Notes under the pieces: model-generated | The model's input: the letters and a program-made list of their open reading frames with translations, nothing else | Databases searched by the model: none | What the model was told of the DNA's origin: nothing | NCBI GenBank assembly: GCA_016458225.1 | Contig: JAEMGR010000006.1 | Location: 171,095-235,094, forward strand | Reading direction: 5' to 3' | Source: Myxococcaceae bacterium JPH2 | GTDB lineage: Bacteria; Myxococcota; Myxococcia; Myxococcales; Myxococcaceae | DNA length: 64,000 bases | Translations under genes and position numbers: made by a program | Shown: positions 43,998-53,775 of the stretch, piece after piece | Position numbering within the stretch: position 1 is the first letter of the stretch | Layout: each line of letters opens with the position of its first letter

Positions 43998-46738
43998 TCG
44001 TCCGCCGGCTTCGCGTTCAGCACTTCCGTTGCTTTCGCAACCCCGTGGAGCTTGCGGACATGGGCGTGGGCGTCCATGTCGTCCACGCACCCAACGAGAT
44101 GGGGAAGTCGAGCCTCGTTCTCGCGCTGGCGCGCGCGCTGTTCGACAAGCACAACACGAAGGACCGAGAGGTCCAGAACCTGCGGCCATGGGGGACGGCG
44201 CTGTCTCCCCGCGTGACGGTGGAGTTCGAGGCCGGGGGCAAGCGCTATCGCCTGGAGAAGGGCTTCCTGGACGGCGCCTCGAGTCTCCTGGATGAGTGGA
44301 CGGGGGCGCGCTTCGAGCGGCTCGCGGACTCGCAGACCGCGGACGAGCACGTGAGGAAGTTCCTCCTGGCGAGTGGAGCCTCCGTGGGCGCGACGAAGCT
44401 GGGGCATTGGGGCCTGGCGCGCTTGCTGTGGCTGAACCAGTCTCCCGAGCGGCACGAGCTGCCGACGTTGGATTCCTCGCTCAAGTCACGACTCATGGAG
44501 GCCGTGGGGGTCGTCGCGACGAGCGAGCCGGAGCAGCGGTTGTTGGCGGCGGTGGACGCGGCCTATCACCAGTTCTACACGCTGAAGACCCGGAAGCCTG
44601 TCGCGGACAGCGCGCTCGAGAAGGCGGCGGCGGAGGTGGCCTCGCTCGAGGAGAAGGCTCGCGCACTGCAGGCTCGCCAGGAGGCCGCCGCGAGGCACTC
44701 TCGCACCCTCGAGGAGGCCGCCGAAGCGCGGACGCGGCTGGCGAAGGAGCGAGAGGCCCTGGAGGCACAAGGGGCACTGCTTCACGAGCGCCTGGCGCGA
44801 GAATCGGAGTTGGAGCAGCAGCTCGCGCTCTGTGACAAGGACGTGGAACGACAGCGGCAGGAATGCGCGGCCCTGTCGCGAAAGCACGGGGAGCTGCTTG
44901 CGTTGAGGGCTGACGTGGCTCGGCATGAGGCCACCGCGACGGCGAAGGAGCCAGAGCGCCTCAAGGCGCGGGAGGCGTGGGGAAGGGCGGAGGTCGCGTG
45001 TCGCGCCGCGCGTGAGTCATTCCGGGATGCGGTGGAAGCCCAGGGGGCGTCCGAGCAACGGGAGGTGCGTGGCCGCCTCCTGGAGAAGGCGCGTCAGGCG
45101 CTGCTGGAGCAGCAACGGCTGGAGACACAGCTCACCCAGGCCGAGCGCCTGGAGGCCGTCGTGGAGAAGCTGAGGAGAAGGGCCGCGACGTCGAAGCCCG
45201 TGTCCGAAGGCGATGTGAAGAAGGTGGAGGACGCTGAGAGGAAGCAGCGACAGGCGCAGGACCGGCTCGAGGCCCAGGGCATCGAGGTGCTCTTCGTTCC
45301 GAAAGGTTCGCAGCGCATCGAATGGGAGACGCAGGGGCACGCTCAGCACCACACGGTGGTCAAGGGGGAGCAGAAGCGCTTCGCGGGGGTGAGCGCGGCC
45401 AGCCTGCGCATCGACGGCGTGGGCGAAGTCCGCGTGCGCACGGGGGCCGAGGAGATCGGCAAGCTTCAGGCCGAGGTGGAGAAGCACCGCAAGGAGGTGT
45501 CGCGGCGACTCATGGAGCACGGTGCGAGGAACCTGGAGGAACTCATCGCCAGGTGTGAGGCACGCCGAGCGTTGCTCCAGGAGCAGGAGAAGCATGAGGG
45601 AGCACTCGCCGCGCTCCTGGCGGCCGCGAACGTCGAGCGCGTGGAGTCGCTCCGCGAGCGGCAGCGGGAGCTGGCGGGACAGGTTGGAGCCTTGGCGGGA
45701 CAGCTCGACCTGGGCGTGGAGTCGCTGCGGACGTACCCGTATCCGGAACTCGCCACGCTCGCGGACGAGCTGAAGGCGCGCAAGCAAGAGGTGCGGGCGA
45801 AGGCGCAGGTGAAGGACGAGGCGGAGTCCGAGGCTCGACAGGCGGAGAGTCAGCTTCAGTCACTCACGCAGGCGTGCGATGGCGCGCGGCAGACGGCGAG
45901 GGCCTTGTCGCTGCGGCTGGAGGCCCAACTCGAAGCCGAGGGGATGTCGCTCGCGCAGTGCTCGGCTCGGCTCGCGAGCGCAGGCGAAGCGCTGGCGCAC
46001 TTGGAGAACGGGAGGAAGGCGTTGCTGTCGCAGCTCCCGCGTCCTGAAGCACGCGCCGCCACGCAACATCGTCACGTCCAGGAGACGCTGGAGCGAGTGC
46101 AGCGAGCGGAGACGGTGGAGCGGGAGCGAATCGTCCGCGAGGAAGCGCTCCTCGGTCAGGCGGTGGAGGACGGGGTGTACTCGCAGTGGGCGGAGATGGA
46201 GGAGCGGCTCGCCTTGGCCACCGAGGAGCATGCGCGCCTCAAGACGCGGGCCGAGGCGACGGAGCAGCTCCGCATGCTGGTGCGTCACTGGTTGGAGCAG
46301 ATGGACCGGACGTTCGTGTCGCCCATCCAGGAGGCGGTTCAGGCTCGCCTGGCGTATCTGCGGCCCGCGGGTCGGGTGGAGCCGTTCGTCCTGGAGGCGG
46401 GGTTCAGCGGGGCGTCGATGCAGACTCCCGAGGGAGGACGGGCCCTGGGGAGCTTCTCCTGGGGCATGCAGGAACAGACCCTGTTCGCGCTGCGGCTGGC
46501 ATTGGGCGAGCTGCTGGCAAGCCAGGGCCGCCGCGCGGAGCCCCAACTGGTGGTGCTGGATGATGCGTTGGTGAACACGGACGCCAATCGCCATCAGCGC
46601 GCGCTGGAACTCATCGAGGCCGCGGGGGAGTCACTCCAGGTGCTCATCCTGACGGCCTTCCCGGAGCGCTATCGCAGCCTGCGCGGGTCCAAGGAGTTCG
46701 ACCTGCGCGCGCTGGTGGAGGCGTCCGAGGCGACGTGA
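43994..46738 (+). CDS. SbcC/Rad50-like SMC ATPase
   Basis: The ATG at 43994 overlaps the stop of the nuclease gene; a GTG at 43988 is an alternative. The 914-residue protein has an N-terminal Walker A (HAPNEMGKSS, Lys38), then long coiled coils from about 200 to 790 and a C-terminal signature SFSWGMQEQTLFALRLAL with Walker B LVVLDDALVNTD. I do not see a CxxC zinc hook at the coil apex, where a small globular segment (about 430-480) sits instead. It should form a complex with the SbcD-like subunit that recognises DNA ends or structures. It converges on the DUF4041 gene. Confidence 0.85.
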   Translation: MIVRRLRVQHFRCFRNPVELADMGVGVHVVHAPNEMGKSSLVLALARALFDKHNTKDREVQNLRPWGTALSPRVTVEFEAGGKRYRLEKGFLDGASSLLDEWTGARFERLADSQTADEHVRKFLLASGASVGATKLGHWGLARLLWLNQSPERHELPTLDSSLKSRLMEAVGVVATSEPEQRLLAAVDAAYHQFYTLKTRKPVADSALEKAAAEVASLEEKARALQARQEAAARHSRTLEEAAEARTRLAKEREALEAQGALLHERLARESELEQQLALCDKDVERQRQECAALSRKHGELLALRADVARHEATATAKEPERLKAREAWGRAEVACRAARESFRDAVEAQGASEQREVRGRLLEKARQALLEQQRLETQLTQAERLEAVVEKLRRRAATSKPVSEGDVKKVEDAERKQRQAQDRLEAQGIEVLFVPKGSQRIEWETQGHAQHHTVVKGEQKRFAGVSAASLRIDGVGEVRVRTGAEEIGKLQAEVEKHRKEVSRRLMEHGARNLEELIARCEARRALLQEQEKHEGALAALLAAANVERVESLRERQRELAGQVGALAGQLDLGVESLRTYPYPELATLADELKARKQEVRAKAQVKDEAESEARQAESQLQSLTQACDGARQTARALSLRLEAQLEAEGMSLAQCSARLASAGEALAHLENGRKALLSQLPRPEARAATQHRHVQETLERVQRAETVERERIVREEALLGQAVEDGVYSQWAEMEERLALATEEHARLKTRAEATEQLRMLVRHWLEQMDRTFVSPIQEAVQARLAYLRPAGRVEPFVLEAGFSGASMQTPEGGRALGSFSWGMQEQTLFALRLALGELLASQGRRAEPQLVVLDDALVNTDANRHQRALELIEAAGESLQVLILTAFPERYRSLRGSKEFDLRALVEASEAT

Positions 46739-46741
46739 GCC

Positions 46742-46768
46742 AGCGGGCCGGCGCTCACGCGGCCCGCT
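46742..46768. terminator. Bidirectional hairpin between convergent genes
   Basis: AGCGGGCCG at 46742-46750 pairs perfectly with CGGCCCGCT at 46760-46768 over a 9-nt loop. It begins right after the SbcC-like stop and runs into the last codons of the DUF4041 gene. Confidence 0.45.
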
Positions 46769-48317
46769 CGCCCCGTGCTCTGCGCTCCTCGTCGAGAAGC
46801 GCCAGGGACTTGCGATACTCCGCGGCTTCGGCGAGGCGGGTCATCTCGAAGTCGCCGTGGTGTTTGCGCACCGCCTCGGCAATCTCTTCCAGGCTGACGC
46901 GGAAGAACTCCTTGCGCTCATTGATGCGATTGACGCGCTGGTTCGCGAAGGTCTTGTGCAGGGCGTTCTCCAGCGCGGGCGCATCCGACGTCCGGATGAT
47001 GGCGTGCACGTCGAACTCGAAGGGTACCGAGGCGTCTCCCAGCTCGTCGATGCGGTCCTGCGGCACCAACCGCCGGGTCATGCCCAGCTTGAAGATGCCT
47101 TCTCCAAAGGAGCCGATGTTGGAGATGACGTAGACGTGCCCGGTTCGGGTGAGCTGGGCCTGGGAGATGGCCCGCTGCCTCTCCATGTCCTCGGCCACGC
47201 GGCGCTCCAGCTCGGCGATGCGCACGAGCAGCTTCTGCTGCTCGGACCCCTTGGCCTGCTCGTAGTCCGCCTTGGCTCGCTCCAGGGCTTCGGCGTCGCG
47301 CCGGGCTTCGCGCTCTGCCTCCAGCTTCGCCTTCTCCAGCTCGCGGTGGGCGGCCTCTTCCTCGCGCATCTGCTCGCGGATGCGCCGCTGCTCGTCGCGC
47401 TCCTGCTGCACCTTCTCCTCGTACTCGTACGCGAGCATCAGCTCTTCGACCTTCAGCTTCACGTAGCGCTGGGCGATGACGCACTGTTGGATTTCCACGA
47501 GCCCGTTGATGGCCTCCGCGGCCTTCTCGATGCGCGCCTCCATGGCCTTCACGTTCTTGTAGGTCACCTTCGCCACGCATGCGTCCGCTTCGCCATTGAA
47601 GGCGCGCAGCATCAGCTTCAGCGTCCGGTCGGTCTGCTTCTTTCCTTCGACCTTGCTGCCGTTGACTTCCCACTGAGTGGAGCAGGTGGCGGCGGTCTTG
47701 TCCTTGAGCATCTGCTTCTGGCGCTCCCGGACCGCATCCAGGCGTTGCTCGTACTCCTTGACCGAAGCAAAGGCATAGACCGGCTTGTAGAAGCCGAACG
47801 AGAGCAGCACGGCCTCCTCTTCCAAGGCCTTCAGCTCTTGCTTCAGCCGGGCGAGGCTCTGCTCCAGGATGTTCCGGTCGGTGGTGGCCTGCTTGCGTCG
47901 AGACTCGGCCTCTTCCATGGCGCGCGTGGCGCTCTGCGCCGTGCGAGCCGCTTCGTCACGAATGCGGTCGGACTCCGCCTTGGCCCGGGTCTGCTCGGCG
48001 GCGATGGCCTGCTCCGCGTCCGCCTTGGCTCGCGCGAGCTGGGTCGCCACGCGCTTCTGCTCCGAGGCGAGCGCGCTGTCCGCCTCGTTCCGCGCCTTCG
48101 CGAGTTCGTCACGGACGCGCTTCTGCTCCGAGGCCAACGCCGCATCGAAATCCGCGCGGGCCTTCGTCAACTCCTCGGCGACCCTGCGCCGCTCCGCTTC
48201 CAGGTCCAGGATGGGCTTGAACCGCTCCTGCAAGGCCTGGAGGCGACCGCGAGACTGGAACCACAGTCCCCCGAGAACAAGTGTCAGCAATCCGAGTCCA
48301 ATGAGCATCATGGGCAT
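46755..48317 (-). CDS. DUF4041 protein with C-terminal T5orf172 (GIY-YIG-like) nuclease domain
   Basis: I start at the ATG at 48317 behind AGGAGA, giving 520 residues. An N-terminal membrane helix (MMLIGLGLLTLVLGGLWF) is followed by a long coiled coil with repeated KRV...LAKAR segments (to about 160). The central domain (about 170-320) fits DUF4041, and more coiled coil follows. The C-terminal TGHVYVISNIGSFGEGIFKL...ALENALHKTFANQRVN is a T5orf172/MUC-type GIY-YIG domain. Such proteins occur in phage and defence loci. It lies 13 bp after the large helicase gene, so the two are one operon. Membrane attachment of a nuclease could mean it acts at the site of phage DNA entry. Confidence 0.83.
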   Translation of the reverse strand: MPMMLIGLGLLTLVLGGLWFQSRGRLQALQERFKPILDLEAERRRVAEELTKARADFDAALASEQKRVRDELAKARNEADSALASEQKRVATQLARAKADAEQAIAAEQTRAKAESDRIRDEAARTAQSATRAMEEAESRRKQATTDRNILEQSLARLKQELKALEEEAVLLSFGFYKPVYAFASVKEYEQRLDAVRERQKQMLKDKTAATCSTQWEVNGSKVEGKKQTDRTLKLMLRAFNGEADACVAKVTYKNVKAMEARIEKAAEAINGLVEIQQCVIAQRYVKLKVEELMLAYEYEEKVQQERDEQRRIREQMREEEAAHRELEKAKLEAEREARRDAEALERAKADYEQAKGSEQQKLLVRIAELERRVAEDMERQRAISQAQLTRTGHVYVISNIGSFGEGIFKLGMTRRLVPQDRIDELGDASVPFEFDVHAIIRTSDAPALENALHKTFANQRVNRINERKEFFRVSLEEIAEAVRKHHGDFEMTRLAEAAEYRKSLALLDEERRARGERAA

Positions 48318-48330
48318 GGCTGTCTCCTGG

Positions 48331-51300
48331 TCAAACACTGACCGCGCGCATCTGGTTTTCCGCGGGAGCTTCTTCAGGGACGACGGGAGGCAATCTCGCC
48401 GCGTCTTCCTCTCGGAGCAGGGTCTCGATTCGTTCGAGGATCCGCGCCACGCTCTCCTCGGGGGACCGGAACCAGTCCGTGGACCAGATGCGGTGGAGCT
48501 TCCATCCCAAGCCCATCAACACCTGGTCTCTCAGGCGGTCGCGGTCTCGGGCTGAGCGTGAGCTGTGATACCGCGCGCCATCGCACTCCACGCCGAGGAT
48601 GTAGCGCCCCGGGTGCAGGGGATGCCGGATGGCCAGGTCGATGAAGTAGCCCGCGACACCGACCTGAGGCACGACCTCGTAGTGATGGTCCGCGAGTGCC
48701 TTCGCGACAGCGACCTCGAAGTCCGAGTCCGGAGGTCGCCCGCTGCCAACCCCATGCGCCACCACCGCGCCCTGCGCCTCGAGGAGATACCTCTGCAGGA
48801 CGCGCATCCCCCGGGGACTGCTCTCACTCAACTCGAGGTCCGTGGGGTCGAAGGACGCGAACACCGTCAAGGCGCACCGGGCGCGGGTGAAGAGGACGTT
48901 CAATCGCCGGTAACCATCGGCTTGATTGATGGGCCCGAAGTTCTTGCGGAAGCGTCTCTCCCGATCTGGGCCGAACGTGACCGAGACGAAGACCGCGTCC
49001 CGCTCGTCGCCCTGGACGTTCTCCAGGTTCTTCACCTCGAAGGGCAGGGGAGAGTGGGCCCAGCGCGCCAAGAAGGCCGCGAGGTCCTTGTCCTTCTTCT
49101 CTTCCGCTGCCACGTACTCGTCGATGAGGTCGCGCTGCTTCGAGTTCAGCGTGACGACCAGCAGGCTCTCTTGCGGTCGGGTGCGCGCGTGCTCCTTCAC
49201 CGCCTCGACGACCGCGCGGGCCTCGGGCTCATTGCGGTTGGACTCATAGAGTCCGTCCTCCACGCGGCGAAAGTGGACGCCCAGGCCGTCCAGGTGCATG
49301 CCGGGTGCCGGGAAGACAATCAGGTCCCCGTCGTAGAACTCCTTGTTGCTGAAGGCGATGAGCGCCGGATGCCTGGAGCGGTAGTGCCACCGCAGCATCC
49401 GCATGGGGAAGCACTGCGCCGCCGCCACGAGGATGCTCTCGGACTCGTCCAACAGCGAGGGGCCGCGTGCCTCCTGTCCACCCTCGGCGTCGTCGTTCGA
49501 GTCGCTGTCCTCGTGTTCGAGCTGAGCAAAGAAGCTCGTCGGCGGGAGCTGCTCCGGGTCCCCCACCACGACGAGTTGCCTGCCGCGCGCGATGGCCCCG
49601 AGCGCGTCCTCCGGACGCAGCTGGCTGGCCTCGTCCATCACCACGAGGTCGAACTGCAGTTGGCCTGGAGGCAGGTATTGGGAGACGGACTGCGGGCCCA
49701 TCATGAAGCAGGGCATCAGTGCCTGGAGTGCATTGCCCGCGCGCTGGACCAGCTCGCGAATGGGGACGTGGCGCTGCTTCTTGCCCAGCTCATGCTGGAT
49801 GAGGTGGATCTCCGTCAGGCCCGCCACCTTCGTTGAATGCACGCCAGCGGGGACGTGACGGCGGCCGAGCTGACGGGCGAGGCTCGGACCTTGTTGCCGG
49901 ATGCATTCCGCGTCCAGTCGCGCGAAGTCCTCTCTCCGGGCCGTCTGCATGGCTCCGGTGAACGCGTCGAGTTCGGGTTCGTCTCGCAGCACGGCCTCGG
50001 CCAACGAGCGGAAGAAGACGGCCTCGAAGGCGGTGCCCACCTGCGACGCCGCGAGGGAGGGGCGCAAGTCGATGCGCTCGAGGAACGCTTCGGCCCCGTG
50101 CAGGCGTGCGACCGCGTGGCGCTGGCGCTGATACGCGGCCCAGCCGGGAAGGGTGGACGCTCGGGTCTTCGCACGTTGCAACCGCTTCACCGTTCCGGTG
50201 AGTGGCGCCTCGGAGGCGGCGTCTTCCCAGGTCCCTGGGGACATTCCGGCCAGACTCCACGTCTGGCTCGCGCACTCCCGGTAGTCGCCAAGTCGCGTTG
50301 CCAGGTCGCGAGCACAGGCGCTCAGCGTCGCATGTCGCCGTGAGGTGTCCTCACGGAGCAGCCAGTCCGCCAGGCCCGCCGGAAGGGGCGCGGCGATGAC
50401 CTCATCGGCATACTGCAACGCACGCCGAGCGCCGGAGGTGGAGGTCTTTCTGCCTTGATACGCCACGCCGAGGAGCTGCGCCGCCGCGGAGTGCTCCACC
50501 AACTGGTCCGCCGCTTCACAGGCTTCCCGGAGGCTCCGTACCCGCGCGAGAAGCTGAGACAGCGACAGCTCAGGGGCCGCACTTCCCTGGCGTGCCCATC
50601 CCAGCACTTCGTCCAGATGTCGCTGGAGTGCTTCCAGGCTGGCGTGCGTCTTTGATGCAGGGTCGGTGTTCCACGGCGCGTTGGGCAGATTCATGCGGGT
50701 CGCCGCCGCTTGAACCGTCGTGCCGACGTCCCGGGCCCGGAGATGGTCGTCGCCGCGCACCCTGGCTTTGGCGAGGGCCTCGCGCCAAGAGCTCGCGGGC
50801 AGCTCCCTCGCCGCTCGGGCGAACGCAGCGCCTGCGTCCCCCAGCGGCAGCGCCAGGGCATCCACCTTTCGATAGACATCCACCCACGCGAGGATTCGAT
50901 CGAAGCGGGTCTCGACGCCCTGGAATCGAGTCCCCAGCAGGTCCTTCAGCGCGGCATCCTCCTCGAAGCGCTGCCTTGCCGCGTGGTGGGCCAGCAAGTC
51001 GTTGTACGCCTGGATGAGCGTGGGCCGTGACGGGCGGACGCCATGGGCCATGGCTCGGAAATCGCGCCGCGCGGCACGCCAGCCCTTCGACAACCAGGGG
51101 ATGAAGGGCGGGGTGGCGACCGCGACCGCATGCGCCCTCAGCGTCGCCAGGGGCGGGACGAGGTCGGGCATGAACCGGACCGCGAGCGCCCGCGATTGTT
51201 CCTTCAGGTCCGCGCACGTGCTTGCCGCGGACCGCAGCAGGTCTTCCGCTTCACGGGGGAGCCACCGCGCCTCTCGCCACTCGAGGGTGCTCTCATCCAG

Positions 51301-53511
51301 CTCGGCCATCGCATCCACGACCCGGGCGAGTGCCTGGAGCTCCGGAGGCCGCAGGGGCCCTTCCAGGCCGAGTCCTGGCGTGAGGGCCTCCGCGAAGGCC
51401 GCTCCCGACGCCACCGCCAGCACGGCCTGCTCGACGGACTCACGCGCACGTCCGACGGTGACCAGGGAGGTGTCGGGCGTGAAGAGGCGCAGGCACGTTT
51501 CGACCCCTGACTCCGCGGTGCGCAGGACCGCCGTGGTCAGGTCCTCGCGTGGGCGCCAGCCCGCTTCCAGGTCCGTCCACTTCCGCTGCACCGACTCGAT
51601 GGCATCGAGGAGTGAGCGCAGCGCTTCTCGTCTCATGGTGTCGAGGAGGGCCGGCATCAGCCCGGGGATGCTCTCGCTGGGTGGCGCAGAGAGGAGCTGC
51701 ACCGTGGACACCAGGGCATCCGCGGCGAGCGCGCTGTCGCGCAGGTGGACGCCCGTGAGCGGCGCGAAGGACTCCACGCTCTTCCCCAATCGCAGCCCGG
51801 CTTCCTCCCAGGCCACCACCCGTTCGATGAGCTGATGGCAGTCCCGCTCGGAGAGGCGAGGATTCGTGACGCCGAACCAGGGATGGTCCGAGGGCAGTGG
51901 GGCGATCCGCCGAATCTCCGCCAACTGCGCCGCGAGCCCACGGACCGCTTCGCGAAGCTCATCCAGTGTCGAGGCTGACAGCGTCTCCGCGGTCGCGAAC
52001 CGGAGGTCCTTCACTTCCGCGAGCGCGGCCTGGAGTTCCGACTCGGCGCGCCCCACCTTCCAGAAGATGTCATGCGGAGACACGCCGAGTGCCCCGAAGG
52101 GCTTGTGGAGCCGCTCGGTGTGCGCTCGCAGGTTGCCAATGGCAGTCGAGACCTGGGCTCCCAAGGTGCTGCTCGTCACGGCGGCATGACGGCGTCCCAC
52201 GCGCCTGCGCAGGTCCTCCATGAACTGTTGCTTCTGGGTCTTGTGGCTGTGCAGCTCCAGACAGAAGTCCCCGAGGCCTGCCTCCTGAAGGCGCCGCGAC
52301 ACGACCTCTAGCGCGGCCAGCTTCTGGGTGACGAAGAGCACGGTCTTTCCCGCGGCGAGCGCGGCGCCGATGAGATTGGTGATGGTCTGGGACTTGCCGG
52401 TGCCAGGCGGGCCCTGCACGACCAGGCTCTCGCCGCGCAGTACATCGACCAGGACGCTGTGCTGACTGCTGTCCGCGTCCATGATGAGGGGCGGGAGCTG
52501 CGCTGCGAGCGCGGGCGTGTCCAGGTCATAGACCTCGCCGCGTCGCGCTGCGCGGCCCGCCGTCGCATCTCCTGAGGGGAGTGCTTCGCTTCGGGCTCCG
52601 AGCAGGGTCTGCACTTGAGGGCTGGCCAGCAAGGGGCTCGTCTGGGGCCAGCGGCTGGGCTCCAGGTCCCTCCACATGAGGAGGCGTCCGAAAGACAACA
52701 GCGTCACGGTGACTTGTCGTTCCAGGCCCCAGCCCGGGCGCACTTCCTGGAGCAGTGCATTCACCTTTGCGAAATAGGCTTCCAGTCCCTCCTCGGGCGT
52801 GAAGGGGGGCAGCGCGATCCCGAACTCCTGCTTCAGCTTCTCGCTGAGCGTGAGGTTCAGCTCGATGGACTCGCCCTCGTTGTAGTCCACCTCGTAGGCA
52901 TGGACCTGGGTGCGCGCGTCGGCGGGTCCTCGCTTGAGGCTCACGGGCATGAGCAGCAAGGGTGCGCTGTGAGGCTTCTCCTGGTGGCGATCGGCGGCCT
53001 CGAACCACCGAAGGAATCCGAAGACCATGTGGAGCAGGTTGGCTCCCGTCTCCTGGATGGCGATCTGCGCGAGCCCTTGGAGCTTGTGCAGGTGTGCCTC
53101 CAGCTCCTCGGGGAAGAAGAGCGTCTGGAGGTGTCGGTCGTGGTGCTTTCGCGAGGCGGGCTCATCCGCTGGCGCCAGCGGCAAGTCGAACCGGGTGTCG
53201 ATGCCCAGGCGCTCGGCCTCTTGCAAGGCCAGGCGTTGCCGTGAGGCCGCGGGTGACTCGACCGCCTTCATCGTGAGCACGCCGGAGTCCTGGAGAGGTG
53301 TCGCGCGCGCGGGCTCGGGGATGGGCAGGAACGTGAGCACACGGTGATTGCTCAGGCGTTCGAAGATGATGCCGGGCAGCTCATCCACCACGCGCAGCGA
53401 CGTCCTCGCGGTGTGTCTGAAGTGGAGGAGCCGGTTGGATGTGCTCAGGTCCAGAAGCCGGGTGCGCTGCCGTTGAAGCTCCTTCAGCAGATGCGCCTCG
53501 TTCGGATTCAT
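48331..53511 (-). CDS. DUF4011 SF1 helicase fused to a Vsr/MTES_1575-type nuclease
   Basis: The ATG at 53511 gives 1,726 residues. The N-terminus shows the DUF4011 signature (RTRLLDLSTSNRLLHFR) with a domain to about 250. SF1 helicase motif I is VQGPPGTGKSQTITNLI (about 366), motif II VVMDEASQ (about 1290), and MLRWHYRSRHPALIAFSN and VQGDERDAVFVSVTFG follow as later helicase motifs. The insert between motifs I and II is about 900 residues, very large. The C-terminus (DSDFEVAVAKAL...VECDGARYHSSRSARDRDRL) is the Vsr-like REase_MTES_1575 nuclease. This architecture fits a restriction-like nucleic-acid sensor. It forms an operon with the DUF4041 gene. Confidence 0.88.
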   Translation of the reverse strand: MNPNEAHLLKELQRQRTRLLDLSTSNRLLHFRHTARTSLRVVDELPGIIFERLSNHRVLTFLPIPEPARATPLQDSGVLTMKAVESPAASRQRLALQEAERLGIDTRFDLPLAPADEPASRKHHDRHLQTLFFPEELEAHLHKLQGLAQIAIQETGANLLHMVFGFLRWFEAADRHQEKPHSAPLLLMPVSLKRGPADARTQVHAYEVDYNEGESIELNLTLSEKLKQEFGIALPPFTPEEGLEAYFAKVNALLQEVRPGWGLERQVTVTLLSFGRLLMWRDLEPSRWPQTSPLLASPQVQTLLGARSEALPSGDATAGRAARRGEVYDLDTPALAAQLPPLIMDADSSQHSVLVDVLRGESLVVQGPPGTGKSQTITNLIGAALAAGKTVLFVTQKLAALEVVSRRLQEAGLGDFCLELHSHKTQKQQFMEDLRRRVGRRHAAVTSSTLGAQVSTAIGNLRAHTERLHKPFGALGVSPHDIFWKVGRAESELQAALAEVKDLRFATAETLSASTLDELREAVRGLAAQLAEIRRIAPLPSDHPWFGVTNPRLSERDCHQLIERVVAWEEAGLRLGKSVESFAPLTGVHLRDSALAADALVSTVQLLSAPPSESIPGLMPALLDTMRREALRSLLDAIESVQRKWTDLEAGWRPREDLTTAVLRTAESGVETCLRLFTPDTSLVTVGRARESVEQAVLAVASGAAFAEALTPGLGLEGPLRPPELQALARVVDAMAELDESTLEWREARWLPREAEDLLRSAASTCADLKEQSRALAVRFMPDLVPPLATLRAHAVAVATPPFIPWLSKGWRAARRDFRAMAHGVRPSRPTLIQAYNDLLAHHAARQRFEEDAALKDLLGTRFQGVETRFDRILAWVDVYRKVDALALPLGDAGAAFARAARELPASSWREALAKARVRGDDHLRARDVGTTVQAAATRMNLPNAPWNTDPASKTHASLEALQRHLDEVLGWARQGSAAPELSLSQLLARVRSLREACEAADQLVEHSAAAQLLGVAYQGRKTSTSGARRALQYADEVIAAPLPAGLADWLLREDTSRRHATLSACARDLATRLGDYRECASQTWSLAGMSPGTWEDAASEAPLTGTVKRLQRAKTRASTLPGWAAYQRQRHAVARLHGAEAFLERIDLRPSLAASQVGTAFEAVFFRSLAEAVLRDEPELDAFTGAMQTARREDFARLDAECIRQQGPSLARQLGRRHVPAGVHSTKVAGLTEIHLIQHELGKKQRHVPIRELVQRAGNALQALMPCFMMGPQSVSQYLPPGQLQFDLVVMDEASQLRPEDALGAIARGRQLVVVGDPEQLPPTSFFAQLEHEDSDSNDDAEGGQEARGPSLLDESESILVAAAQCFPMRMLRWHYRSRHPALIAFSNKEFYDGDLIVFPAPGMHLDGLGVHFRRVEDGLYESNRNEPEARAVVEAVKEHARTRPQESLLVVTLNSKQRDLIDEYVAAEEKKDKDLAAFLARWAHSPLPFEVKNLENVQGDERDAVFVSVTFGPDRERRFRKNFGPINQADGYRRLNVLFTRARCALTVFASFDPTDLELSESSPRGMRVLQRYLLEAQGAVVAHGVGSGRPPDSDFEVAVAKALADHHYEVVPQVGVAGYFIDLAIRHPLHPGRYILGVECDGARYHSSRSARDRDRLRDQVLMGLGWKLHRIWSTDWFRSPEESVARILERIETLLREEDAARLPPVVPEEAPAENQMRAVSV

Positions 53512-53775
53512 GACGCCATGCCCCTCCCCCGGGTCGTCATGAAGAAGAGCGACCGGGTACCGCGGGTTCTGGCCCATTCCTCGAACCAGGAGGATCCCTC
53601 GGGGACGGTATTGACACGGGGCTCGCGGACCCCAGGTGTTTCCAGTCGCGGAAGGGCGCGTGCGGATGTTCGGTTCGCGCCAGATAACGAGCCGGCTCGA
53701 ACTTCAGCCCACGGCCGCGAAAGAAGGTGCAGAGGCGGTGAGACACCGACCTCGTCTCGCTACCAGGAGAGTCCT

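Noticed and set aside
48565..49836. A 423-codon plus-strand open frame opposite the helicase gene
   Set aside because: It overlaps the helicase C-terminal motifs and nuclease domain on the other strand and has shadow-frame composition.
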